24,764 nt of DNA, from assembly GCA_003427395.1 (NCBI GenBank), contig BFEA01000544.1:385947-410710 (forward strand), written 5' to 3'. Both the position numbers and the translations under genes were made by a program. Shown here piece by piece: positions 1-11,212 of the stretch; position 1 is the first letter of the stretch, and every line of letters starts with the position of its first letter. The DNA is from Chara braunii (Eukaryota; Streptophyta; Charophyceae; Charales; Characeae). Below the pieces are notes generated by a model. The model was not told the origin of the DNA. It saw only the letters and a program-made list of their open reading frames with translations, and made no database searches.

Positions 1-60
<60 letters not shown>
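1..60. repeat. (AG)n dinucleotide microsatellite
   Basis: Thirty uninterrupted AG dinucleotides run from the window edge, so the true array may extend further left. The next 20 or so bases stay purine-rich. No gene is associated. Confidence 0.98.
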
Positions 61-65
<5 letters not shown>

Positions 66-212
66 GAGAAAATGAGAAGTTTCACATCCTAATCGACCAT
101 GCTTCCTGACTTACCCTAACCGGCCCTACCTAAGGTTCCGCGTGCCCCTCGGGGTCCCTAGGACCTTTGAGTGGGCGAGGGAAATGATAGAGGGGGCAGG
201 AGGTGTGAGATG

Positions 213-1306
213 GTCGGCTATGGTGGATGGGGTGTAGGCGATGGAGGTGGAAGAAGGTGAGTGAAGGTTGGCTATGGTGGACGGGCGCGGGTGATGAAGG
301 TGGGAGAAGGTAGGTGAAGGTTGGCTATAGTGGATGGGCGCGGGTGATGGAGGTGAGAGAAGGTAGGTAAAGGTTGGCTATGGTGGATGGGTGCGGGTGA
401 CGGAGGTGGAAGAAGGTAGGTGAAGGTTGGCTATGGTAGATGGGCGTGGGTGATGGAGGTGGGAGAAGGTAGGTGAAGGTTGGCTATGGTGGATGGGCGC
501 GGGTGATGGAGGTGGGAGAAGGTAGGTAAAGGTTGGCTATGGTGGATGGGTGTGGGTGATGGAGGTGGAAGAAGGTAAGTGAAGGTTGGCTATGGTGGAT
601 GGGTGCGGGTGACGGAGGTGGAAGAAGGTAAGTGAAGGTTGGCTATGGTGGATGGGTGCGGGTGACGGAGGTGGAAGAAGGTAAGTAAAGGTTGGCTATG
701 GTGGATGGGTGTGGGTGACGGAGGTGGAAGCAAGTAAGTGAAGGTTGGCTTTGGTGGATGGGTGTGGTTGATGGAGGTGGGAAAAGGTAGGTGAAGGTTG
801 GCTATGGTGGACGGGTGTGGGTGATGGAGGTGGAAGAAGGTAAGTCAAGGTTGGCTATGGTCGATGGGTGCGGGTGACGGAGGTGGAAGAAGGTAAGTGA
901 AGGTTGGCTATGGTGAATGGGTGTGGGTGATGGAGGTGGAAGAAGGTAAGTGAAGGTTGGCTATGGTGAATGGGTGTGGGTGATGGAGGTGGAAGAAGGT
1001 AAGTGAAGGTTGGCTATGGTGGACGGGTGCGGGTGACGGAGGTGGAAGAAGGTAAGTAAAGGTTGGCTATGGTGGATGGGTGTAGGTGATGGAGGTGGAA
1101 GAAGGTAGGTGAAGGTTGGCTATGGTGGATGGGTGCGGGTGACGGAGGTGAAAGAAGGTAAGTGAAGGTTGGCTATGGTGGATGGGTGTGGGTGATGGAG
1201 GTGGGAGAAGGTAGGTGAAGGTTGGCTATGGTGGACGGGTGTGGGTGATGGAGGTGGAACAAGGTAAGTGAAGGTTGGTTATGGCGGATGGGTGCGAGTG
1301 ACGGAA
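213..1306 (+). repeat. 53-bp G-rich minisatellite, about 21 copies
   Basis: The unit begins GGTTGGCTATGGTGGATGGG and continues through a GGGTGA(T/C)GGAGGTGG core to AAGAAGGTA(A/G)GTGAA. Successive starts at 266, 319, 372 and 425 are 53 bases apart, and the first (213) and last (1273) recognisable copies differ by exactly 20 units. Copies differ by single substitutions such as GCGGGTGACGG versus GTGGGTGATGG. The period is not a multiple of three and no frame stays open on the G-rich strand, so it is non-coding. The G-run density could allow G-quadruplexes, which is inference. The last copy decays at about 1300. Confidence 0.96.
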
Positions 1307-1399
1307 AAGGGGTAACGAGGCGCAAAGTGACCCTTGGCCCCGCGTTGCCTCCTACCCGAGCGTCCGGGCTCATTGCCTGCCGTACCCCCTTAGTCCCGG

Positions 1400-1531
1400 A
1401 GGCGAAAACAGTTACCACAGTAAACAGTCCATAGTCCATATGCAGAAAACACACAGTTGCTGCAGATACAGTTGGCTGGGAATCTGCAGAATCTGCAGAT
1501 TCCACTGTTTGCGGTAACTTACCGCCTCTGC
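1400..1531. repeat. Cruciform-like inverted repeat with a 25-nt inner palindrome
   Basis: The inner element at 1479-1503 has perfect 12-base arms (GGAATCTGCAGA and its complement) around one central A. It is enclosed by outer imperfect arms: GTTACC plus AAACAGT at 1411-1428 matches the complement of ACTGTTT-GCGGTAAC at 1504-1518. The GAGGCG at about 1399-1404 also pairs with CGCCTC near 1523. Nested arms like these suit a foldback or MITE remnant or an extruding hairpin. No target-site duplication was identified, so the mobile-element reading is only a possibility. Confidence 0.6.
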
Positions 1532-2221
1532 TGTTTTTCTTGCCGGGGTGAAAAATCGGCGTGATCAGGCCTGCGTTTCCTGCCCCAAACGTTATCAGAA
1601 TGACACAGAATTTGGTGGGCTCTCTCAGTGTATCACAGGGAAGGTCTCCACAAAATTTTGTGTCGTTCCGACACCGTTTGGGCCAAGTTGCCTATTTCGG
1701 GCGTCCGCCGGCTTCTGGCGAACAGTTCGGAAGAAGTCCGTTTTCTGGCTTTTTCAGAAAACGGAGTCTGATGGCCTGCTGGGTCTGCAGGCCATCTGTT
1801 CTAACTCAGAACATGAGGTCTGAGTATCCTCAGGCCTCATCCCCAAGCTTCTGCAGTGCCGCTGCCGACGCGTCGCCGGCCGCATTCCGCCCGTTTGCGG
1901 ATCTCGGGTGGTCCTCGCGATGGTGGATGGTTATCCTGTCTCCTCCTAGGATCAGCAGTCTATGCTGCCCAGGCTCTGTCTAGTACTGCAAACCTACAGC
2001 TACTAGTGAAAGAAAACACAGCAACATCTCAAACAGTCCGGAAAACAACATTCCACCAAACTCCCCAATTACCTCGTTCGAATAGAACACGGGGGGGGGG
2101 CGGGGTGACTTCACGTGGTATCTAGCCTAGAGTAAGGACAAAAGGGCAGCAGTTTACCCAGGGAGAAAATCAGACAATACCAACATCCTATACTACCCGA
2201 AACACTAGGCTATATCAAGAT
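1532..2221. other. Non-coding unique stretch between minisatellite and satellite
   Basis: No credible gene is visible. Short open frames exist on the plus strand at 1548-2125 in all three frames, but they overlap each other and show no recognisable domain. A run of ten G at 2091-2100 followed by CGGGG is the only striking local feature. From about 2150 the sequence begins to resemble badly decayed satellite monomers. Confidence 0.5.
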
Positions 2222-3339
2222 TAAGACTCCGATTCACACCCGAACAGGAAAACAAGTTATAAGTGAAGATTATGAGGGAAAATGACAAGTATTGAGTCTG
2301 CATACACTAGGGGATGAGTTGCGATTCACATAGAGATGACGAAACGGACGAAACATGTACATCACAGCACTCAAACACACATTGACAACAACACATGAGT
2401 TGCGATTTACACCCAATTAGAGAAACAAGTAGGAAATGACGATTATGAGTGAAAATAACAAGTTTTGAGCTCAACTACACTAGAAGAAGAACTGCGATTC
2501 ACACGGAAATGAAGAAACGGACAAAACATGGACTTTACATCACTATAATACTTGTTGACACCAACATATGAGTAGGGATTTACATCCCAGTAGGAAAATA
2601 AGTAGGAAACGAAGATTATGAGTGAAAATGACGAGATTTCAGCTCACACACACTAGGAGATACGTTGCGATTCACATGGACATGAATAAACGCACAAATC
2701 ATGCACTTTACATCACTCTAATACTTGTTGACACCAACATATGAGTTGCGATTTACACCCAAGTAGAAAAATAAGTAAGAAACGAAGATTATGAGTGAAA
2801 ATGATAAGATTTGAGCTCACACACTAGGAGATGAGTTGTAATTCACATGGAGATGAAGAAACGGACAAATCATGCACTTTACATCACTATAATACTTGTT
2901 GAAACCAACATATGAGTTGCGATTTACACCCAAGTAGAAAGGTGAGTAGGAAATGAAGATAAGGAAAGAAAATAACAAGATTTGAGCTCACACACACTAA
3001 GAGATGAGTTGCAATTCACATAGAAGTGAAGGGAAGGACAAAACATGCACAATACAACACTCGAACACAAGTTAACATCAACATATGAGTTGCGATTTAC
3101 ACCCACGTAGGAAAATGAGTAGGAAATGAAGATTATGAGAGAAAATGACAAGATTTGAGTTCAACTACACTAGGAGATGAATTGCGATTCACACTACTAC
3201 ACTCAAACACAAAGTCACATCAACATATGAGTTGCGGTTTACACCCAAGTAAAGAAATGAGTAGGAAATGAAGATTAGGAGAGAAAATAATAAGATTTGA
3301 GCTCACACATACTAGGAGATGAGTTACGATTCACATCGC

Positions 3340-6300
3340 GATGAAGAAACGGACAAATCATGCACTTTACATCACTCTAATACTTGTTGATACCAACATA
3401 TGAGTTGCGATTTACACCCAAGTAGGAAATGAGTAGGAAACGAAGATTATGAGTGAAAATGACAAGATTTGGGCTCATACACACAAGGAAATGAGTTACG
3501 ATTCTGATAGAGGTGAAGGGGAGGACAAAACATGCACACTACAACATTCAAACAGAAGTAGACATCAACATATGAGTTGCGATTTACACCCAAGTAGGAA
3601 ATGAAGATTAGGAGAAAAAGTGACAAGATTCGACCTCAACTACACTAGGAGATGAATTTCGATTTACATAAAAGTGAAGGGGAGGACAAAACATGCAAAC
3701 TACAACACTCAAACACAAGTTCACATCAACATATGCGTTCCGATTTACACCCACGTAGGAAAATGAGTAGGAAATGAAGATTAGTAGAGAAAATGACAAG
3801 ATTTGAGCTCAAGTACACTAGAAGATGAATTGCGATTCACAGAGGAATAACGGAAAAGACAAAACATGCACATTATAACCCTCAAACAGAAGTTAACATC
3901 AACATATGAATTGCGATTTACACCCTAGTAGGAAAATGAGTAAGAAGTGAAGATAAGGAAAGGAAATGACAAAATTTGAGTTGAACTACGCTAGGAGATG
4001 AATTGCGATTCACATGGAAGTGAAGGAGAGGACAAAACATGCACACTACAACACTTAAGCAGAAGTTCACATCAACATATGAGTTGCGGTTTACACCCAA
4101 GTAGAGAAATGAGTAGGAAATGCAGATTAGGAGAGAAAATAACAAAATTTGAGCTCACACATACTAGGAAATGAGTTGCGATGCACATGGAGATGAAGAA
4201 ACGGACAAATCATGCACTTTACATCACTCTTATACTTGTTGACACCAACATATGAGTTGCGATTTACACCCAAGTAAGAAAATGAGAAGGAAACGAAGAT
4301 TATGAGTCAAAATGACAAGATTTGGGCTCACACACACTAGGAGATGAGTTACGATTTACACAGAGGTGAAGGGGAGGACAAAACATGCAAACTACAACAC
4401 TCAAACACAAGTTCACATCACCATATGAGTTGCGATTTACACCCAAGTAGGAAAATAAGTAGGAAATGAAGATTAGGAGAGAAAATGACAAGATTTGAGT
4501 TGAACTACACTACGAGATGAATTGGGATTCATATAGAAGTAAAGGGGAGGATAAAACATGCACATTACAACACTCAAACATAAGTTCAATCAACATATGA
4601 GTTGCGATTTACACCCAAGTAGGAAAATGAGTAGGAAATGAAGATTATGAGAGAAAATGACAAGATTTGAGTTCTACTACACTNATCAACATATGAGTTG
4701 CGATTTACACCCAAGTAGGAAAATGAGTAGGAAATGAAGATTATGAGAGAAAATGACAAGATTTGAGTTCTACTACACTAGGAGATTGATTGTGATTTAC
4801 ATAGGAGTGATCGAAAGGATAAAACATGCACATTATAACCCTCAAACACAAGTTGACATCAACATATGAGTTGCGATTTACACCCAAGCAGGAAAATGAG
4901 TAGGAAGTGAAGATCAGCTGAGACAATAACAAGATTTGAGCTCAACTACACCAATAGATGAATTGCGATTCACATAGAAGTAAAGGGAAGGACAAAACAT
5001 GCACACTACAACGCTCAAACTAAAGGTCACATCAAGATATGAGTTGTGATTTACACCCAAGTAGAGGATTGAGTAGGAAATGAAGATTAGGAGAGAAAAT
5101 AACAAGATTTGAGCTCATAACACTAGGAGATGAGTTGCGTTTCACATGGAGATGAAGAAACGGACAAATCATGCACTTTACATCACTGTAATACTTGTTG
5201 ACACCAACATATGAGTTGCAATTTACACCCAAGTAGGAAATGAGTAGGAAACGAAGATTATAAGTGAAAATGACAAGATTAAGGCCCACACACACTAGGA
5301 GATGAGTTACGATTCGGATAGAGGTGAAGGGGAGCACAAAACATGCACACTACAATACTCAAACACAAGTTCACATCAACATATGAGTTGCAATTTACAC
5401 CCAAGTAGGAAATGAAGATTACGAGAGAAAATGACAAGATTTCAGCTCAACTACACTAAGAGGTGAATTGCGATTCACATAGAAGTGAAGGGGAGGACAA
5501 AACATACACACTACATCATTCAAACACAAGTTCACATCATTATATGCGTTGCGATTTACACCCAAGTAGGAAAATGAGTAGGAAAGGATAATTAGTTAAG
5601 AAAATGACAAGATTAGTTAAGAAAATGACAAGATTTGAGCTCAACTACAGTAGCAGATGAATTGCGACTCAAATAGGAGTGATGAAAAGGATAAAACATG
5701 CACATTACAACCCTCAAACACAAATTGACATCAACATATAAGTTGTTATTTACACCCAAGCAGGAAAATAAGTAGGAAAAGAAGATTCGGAGAGGAAATG
5801 ACAAAATTTGAGTTCAACTACAATAGGAGATGAATTGCGATTCACATAGAAGTGAAGGGGAGGACAAAACACGCACACTACAACACTTAAACACAAGTTC
5901 ACATCAACATATGAGTTACGGCTTACACCCAAGTAGAGAAATGAGTAGGAAATGCAGATTAGGAGAGAAAATAACTAGATTTGAGCTCACGCACACTAGG
6001 AGATGAGTTGTGATTCACATGGAGATGAAAAAACCGACAAATCATGCACTTTACATCACTCTAATACTTGTTGACACCAACATATGAGTTGCGATTTACA
6101 CCCAACTAGGAAAATATGTAGGAAACCAAGAATATGAGTGAAAATTACAAGATTTGGGTTCACACACACTAGGAGATGAGTTCCGATTCCCATAGAGGTG
6201 AAGGGGAGGACAAAACATGCACACTACAACACTCAAACACAAGTTCACATCAGCATATGAGTTGCGATTTACAGCCAAGTAGGACAATGAGTAGGAAATG

Positions 6301-9300
6301 AAGATCAGAAAAGAAAATGACAAGATTTGAGCTCAACCACACTAGGAGATGATTTGCGATTCACATAGAAGTAAAGTGGAGTACAAAACATGCACAGTAC
6401 AACACTCAAACACAAGCTCACATCAACATATGAGTTGCGATTCACACCTTAGTAGAAAAATGAGTAGGAAATGAAGATTAGTAGAGAAAATGATAAAATT
6501 TGAGCTCAACTACACTTGACGATTAATTGTGATTCACATAGGAGTGATGAAAAGGTTAAAACATGCACATTACAACTCTCAAACAGAAGTTGACATCCAC
6601 ATATTCGTTGCGATTTACACCCAATTAGGAAAATGAGTAGGAAGTAAAGATCAGCCGAGAAAATGATAAAATTTGAGCTCAACTACACTAGCAGATGAAT
6701 TGCGATTCACATAGAAGTGAAGGGGATGACAAAACATGCACAGTACAACACTCAAACTCAAGTTCTCATCAACATGTGAGTTCGGATTTACACCCAAGTA
6801 GAGAAATGAGTAGGAAATGAAGATTAGGTGAGGAAATAACAAGATTTAAGCTCACACACCCTAAGAGATGAGTTGCGATTCCCATTAGATGAAGAAACGG
6901 ACAAATCATGCACTTTACATCACTTTAGTACTTGTTCACACACACATATGAGTTGCGATTTACACCCAAGTAGGAAAATGAGTAGGAAACGAAGATTATG
7001 AGTGAAAATGACAAGATTTGGGCTCACACACACTAGGAGATGAGTTACGATTCACATAGAGGTGAAGGAGAGGACGAAACATGCACACCCCAACATTCAA
7101 ACACAAGTTCACATCAGCATATGAGTTGCGATTCACACCCAAGTAGGAAAATAAGTAGGAAATGAAGATTATGAGAGAAAATGACAAGATTTGAGTTCAA
7201 CTACACTAGGACATGAATCGGGATTCACAGAAAAGTAAAGGGGAGGACAAAACATGCACATTAGAACACTCAAAAAAAAATTCACATGAACATATGAGTT
7301 GCGATTTACACCCAAGTAGGAAAATGAGTAGGAAATGAAGGTTATGAGATAAAATGACAAGATTTCAGCTCAACTACACTAGGAGATTAATTGTTATTCA
7401 CATAGGAGTGATGGAAATGACAAAACATGCACATTACAACCCTCAAACACAAGTTGACATCAACATATAAGTTGCGATTTACACCCAAGTAGGAAAAAAA
7501 GTAGGAAGTGAAGATCAACCGAGAAAATAACAAGATTTGCGCTCAACTACACAAGCAGATGAATTGCGATTCACATAGAAATGAAGAGAAGAACAGAGCA
7601 TGCACACTATAACACTCAAACTCAAGTTCACATCAAGATATGAGATGCGATTTACACCCAAGTAGAGAAATGAGTAGGAAATGAAAATTAGGACAGAAAA
7701 TAACAAGATTTGAGCTCACACACACTAGGAGATGAGCTGCGTTTCACATGGAGATGAAGAAACGGACAAATCATGCACTTTACATCAATGTAATACTTGT
7801 TGACACCAACATATGAGTTGCGATTTACACCCAAGTAGGAAATGAGTAGGAAACGAAGATTATGAGTGAAAATGACAAGATTTGGGCTCACACACACTAA
7901 GAGATGAGTTACAATTCGCATAGAGGTTAAGGGGAGGACAAAACATGCACATTACAACACTCAAACACAAGTTCACATCAACATATGAGTTGCGATTTAC
8001 ACCCAAGTAGGAAATGAAGATTAGGAGAGAAAATGACAAGATTGAGCTCAACTACACTAAGAGATGAATTGGGATTCACATAGAAGTGAAGGGGAAGACA
8101 AAACATACACACTACAATATTCAAACACAAGTTCACATCAACATATGTGTTGTGATTTACACCCAAGTAGGAAAATGAGTAGGAAATGAAGATTAGTAAA
8201 GAAAATAACAAGATTTGAGTTCAACTACACTAGGAGATGAATTGCGATTCACAGCAAAGGACAAAATATGCACATTACAACCCTCAAACACAAGTTGACA
8301 TCAACATATAAGTTGCGATTTATACCCAAGTAGGAAAATAAGTAGAAAGTGAAGATTAAGAAAGGAAATGACAAAATTTGAGTTCAACTACACTAGGAGA
8401 TGAATTGCGATTCACATAGAAGTGAGGGGGAAGACAAAACATGCACACTACAACACTTAAACACAAGTTCACATCAACATATGAGTTGGGGTTTACACCC
8501 AAGTAGAGAAATGAGTAGGAAATGCAGATTAGGAGAGAAAATAACAAAATTTGAGCTCACACACACAAGGAGAAGATTTGCGATTCACATTGAGATGAAG
8601 AAATGGACAAATCATGCACTTTACATCACTCTAATACTTGTTCACACCAACATATGAGTTGCGATTTACACCCAAGTAGGAAAATGAGTAGGAAACGAAG
8701 AATATCAGTGAAAATGACAAGATTTTGGCTAGCACACTAGGAGATGAGTTACGATTCACATAGACGTGAAGGGGAGGACAAAACATGCACAATACAACAC
8801 TCAAACACAAGTTCACATCAGCATATGAGTTGCGATTTGCACCCAAGTAGGAAAATGAGTGGGAAATGAAGATTGGGAGAGAAAATGACAAGATTTGAGC
8901 TCAACTACACTAGGAGATGAATTGCGATTCACATAGAAGTAAAGAGGAGCACAAAACATGCGCACTACAACACTCAAACACAAGTTCACATCAACATATG
9001 AGTTGCGATTTACACCCAAGTAGGAAAATAAGTAGGATATGAAGATTATTAGAGAAAATGATAAAATTTCAGCTCAACTACACTAGGAGATTAATTGTGA
9101 TTCACATAGGAGTGATGAAAAGGTTAAAACATGCACATTACATTCCTCAAACACAAGTTGACATCAACATATGTGTTGCGATTTACACCCAAGTAGAAAA
9201 ATGAGTAGGAAGTGAAAATCAGCCGAAAAAATGACAAGATTTGAGCTCAACTACAGTAGCAGATGAATTGCAATTCACATAGAAGTGAAGGGGAGGACAA

Positions 9301-10992
9301 AACATGCACAGTACAACACTCAAACTCAAGTTCACATCAACATATGAGTTGCGATTTACACCCAAGTAGAGAAATGAGTAGGACATGAAGATTAGGAGAG
9401 AAAATAACAAGATTTGAGCTCACACACACTAGGAAATGAGTTGCGATGCACTTGGAGATGAAGAAACGGACAAATCATGCACTTTACATCACTCTAATAC
9501 TTGTTGACACCAACATATGACTTGCGATTTACTCCCAAGTAGAAAAATGAGTAGGAAACGAAGATTATGAGTGAAAATGAGAAGATTTGGGCTCACACAC
9601 ACTAGGAGATGAGTTGCGATTCACATAGAGGTGAATGGGAGGATAAAACATGCACACCACAACACTCAAACACAAGTTCACATCAACATATAAGTTTCAA
9701 TGTACACCCAAGTAGGAAAATGAGTAGGAAATGAAGATTGTGAGAGAAAATGATAAGATTTGAGCTCAACTACACTAGGAGATGAATTGCGATTCACATA
9801 GAAGTGAAAGGGAGGACAAAACATGCACACTACAACACTCAAACACAAATTCACATCAACATATGAGTTGTGATTTACACCCAAGTAGAAAAATGAGTAG
9901 GAAATTAAGATTATGAGAGAAAATGACAAGATTTTGAGTTGAACTACACTAGGAGATGAATTGCGATTCACATAGGAGTGATGGAAAGGAGAAAACATGC
10001 ACATTACAACCCTCAAACATAAGTTCACATCAACATATGAGTTGCGATCTACACCTAAGTAGAAAAATGAGTAGGAAGGGAAGATTAGGACAAAAAATGA
10101 CAAGATTTGAGCTCAACTACACTAGGAGATGAATTGCGATTCACAGAGAAGTGAAGGGGAGGACAAAACATGCACACTACAACACTCAAACACAAGTTCT
10201 CATCAACATATGAGTTGCGATTTACACCCAGGTAGGAAAACGAGTACGAAATGAAGATCATGAGAGAAAATAACAAGATTACAGCTCAGACACACTAAGA
10301 GATGAGTTGCGTTTCACATGGAGATGAAGAAACGGACAAATTATGCACTTTATATCACTCTTATACTTGTTGAGACCTACATATGAGTTGCGATTTACAC
10401 CCAAGTATAAAAATGAGTACGAAACGAAGATTATGAGTGAAAATGACAAGATTTGGGCTCACACACACTAGGAGATGAGTTGCGATTCACATAGAGGTGA
10501 AGGGGAGGACAAAACATGCATACTACAACACTTAAACACTAGTTCACATCAACATATGAGTTGCGATTTATACCCAAGTTGAAAAATGAGTCGAAAGTGA
10601 AGACTAGAAGAGAAAATGACAGGATTTGAGTTCAACTACACTAGGAGATGAATTGCGATTCCTATAGAAGTGAAGGGGAGGACATAACATGCACACTACA
10701 ACACTCAAACACAAGTTCACACCAACATATGAGTTGTGATTTATACCCATGTAGGAAAATGAGTGGGAAATGAAGATTGTGAGAGAAAATGACAAGATTT
10801 GAGTTCAACTACACTAGGAGATGAATTGCGATTCACATACAAGTGATGGAAAGGACAAAACATGCAAATTACAAACCTGAAACACAAGTTGACATCAACA
10901 TGTGAGTTGCGATTTACACCCAAGTAGGAAAATGAGTAGGAAGTGAAGATTAGGAGAGAAAATGACAAGATTTGAGCTCGACTACATTAGGA
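3340..10992. repeat. Five-monomer higher-order repeat, about 865 bp
   Basis: The second halves of the monomers fall into five classes that recur in a fixed order. Class 1 carries GAAACGGACAAATCATGCAC with CTAATACTTGTTGACACC. Class 2 carries AGAGGTGAAGGGGAGG after GGGCTCACACACAC. Class 3 carries AGAAGTGAAGG or AGAAGTAAAG. Class 4 carries AGGAGTGATG with ACAACCCTCAAACACAAG. Class 5 is followed by AAGTAGAGAAATGAG. Class 1 occurs near 3355, 4208, 5166, 6042, 6903, 7768, 8610, 9472 and 10337. Except for the interval holding the N gap, spacings are 842-876 bases, that is 5 x 173. Class 4 shows the same period. This implies unequal exchange or amplification acting on five-monomer blocks. Confidence 0.88.
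4589..4779. other. One-base assembly gap with 95-bp redundant flanks
   Basis: The 95 bases at 4589-4683 are repeated exactly at 4685-4779, separated only by the single N at 4684. Neighbouring satellite monomers are diverged, so an exact copy abutting an N is best read as two contig ends that overlap but were not merged. The higher-order repeat interval containing it is 958 rather than about 865 bases, an excess that matches these 96 bases. Confidence 0.9.
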
Positions 10993-11212
10993 GAGGGGTG
11001 AGGAGAAAGATGGGAAGAAGGGTGAGGAAGGAAGAGGGGAGGGAGGGGGAAGAAGAAGGAGAAGAGGAGGAAGAAGATGAAGAAGAAGGGGAAGAAGAAG
11101 AAGCATAAGAAGAAGAAGAAGTAGAAGGGAGGGGAATTAATAGAGGACGAAGAAGGAGAAGGGGAGGAGAAGGAGGGGGGGAGGGAGAAGAGGAGGGAGA
11201 AGAAGGGGAAGG
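10993..11212 (+). repeat. Polypurine tract (GGA/GAA-rich)
   Basis: About 220 bases are almost wholly A and G on the plus strand, with only scattered pyrimidines around 11104 and 11137-11142. It starts exactly where the satellite breaks off. Runs of GAAGAAGAAG and GGAGGGGG with local mirror symmetry could form triplex (H-DNA), which is inference. An 81-residue serine/proline-only frame on the other strand is a composition artefact. Confidence 0.9.

Larger units (their letters stand above)
2222..10992. repeat. 173-bp satellite array, about 50 monomers
   Basis: Each monomer contains GAGTTGCGATTTACACCC, then AAGTAGGAAAATGAGTAGG, then GACAAGATTTGAGCTCA, then GA(A/G)TTGCGATTCACAT, then ACAAAACATGCAC, and closes with CACATCAACATAT. 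Counting one typical unit gives 173 bases, and many neighbouring units are exactly 173 apart (for example 4741 to 4914 and 6996 to 7169). The sequence is AT-rich. The left edge is gradual, with diverged monomers from about 2222 and an irregular order to about 3300. The right edge stops abruptly mid-monomer at 10992 against a purine tract. The monomer length is in the nucleosomal range typical of centromeric satellites, but centromere function is only inference. It is not a CRISPR array, because there are no short repeats with unique spacers. Confidence 0.97.

Noticed and set aside
2115-2135. TGGTATCTAGCC, similar to a retrotransposon primer-binding site for initiator tRNA
   Set aside because: Only the first seven bases match the usual TGGTATCAGAGC, no LTR end precedes it, and satellite follows instead of gag.
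2222-10992. Possible CRISPR-like direct repeats
   Set aside because: Whole 173-bp units are repeated with gradual divergence. There are no short constant repeats separated by unique spacers, and the setting is eukaryotic.
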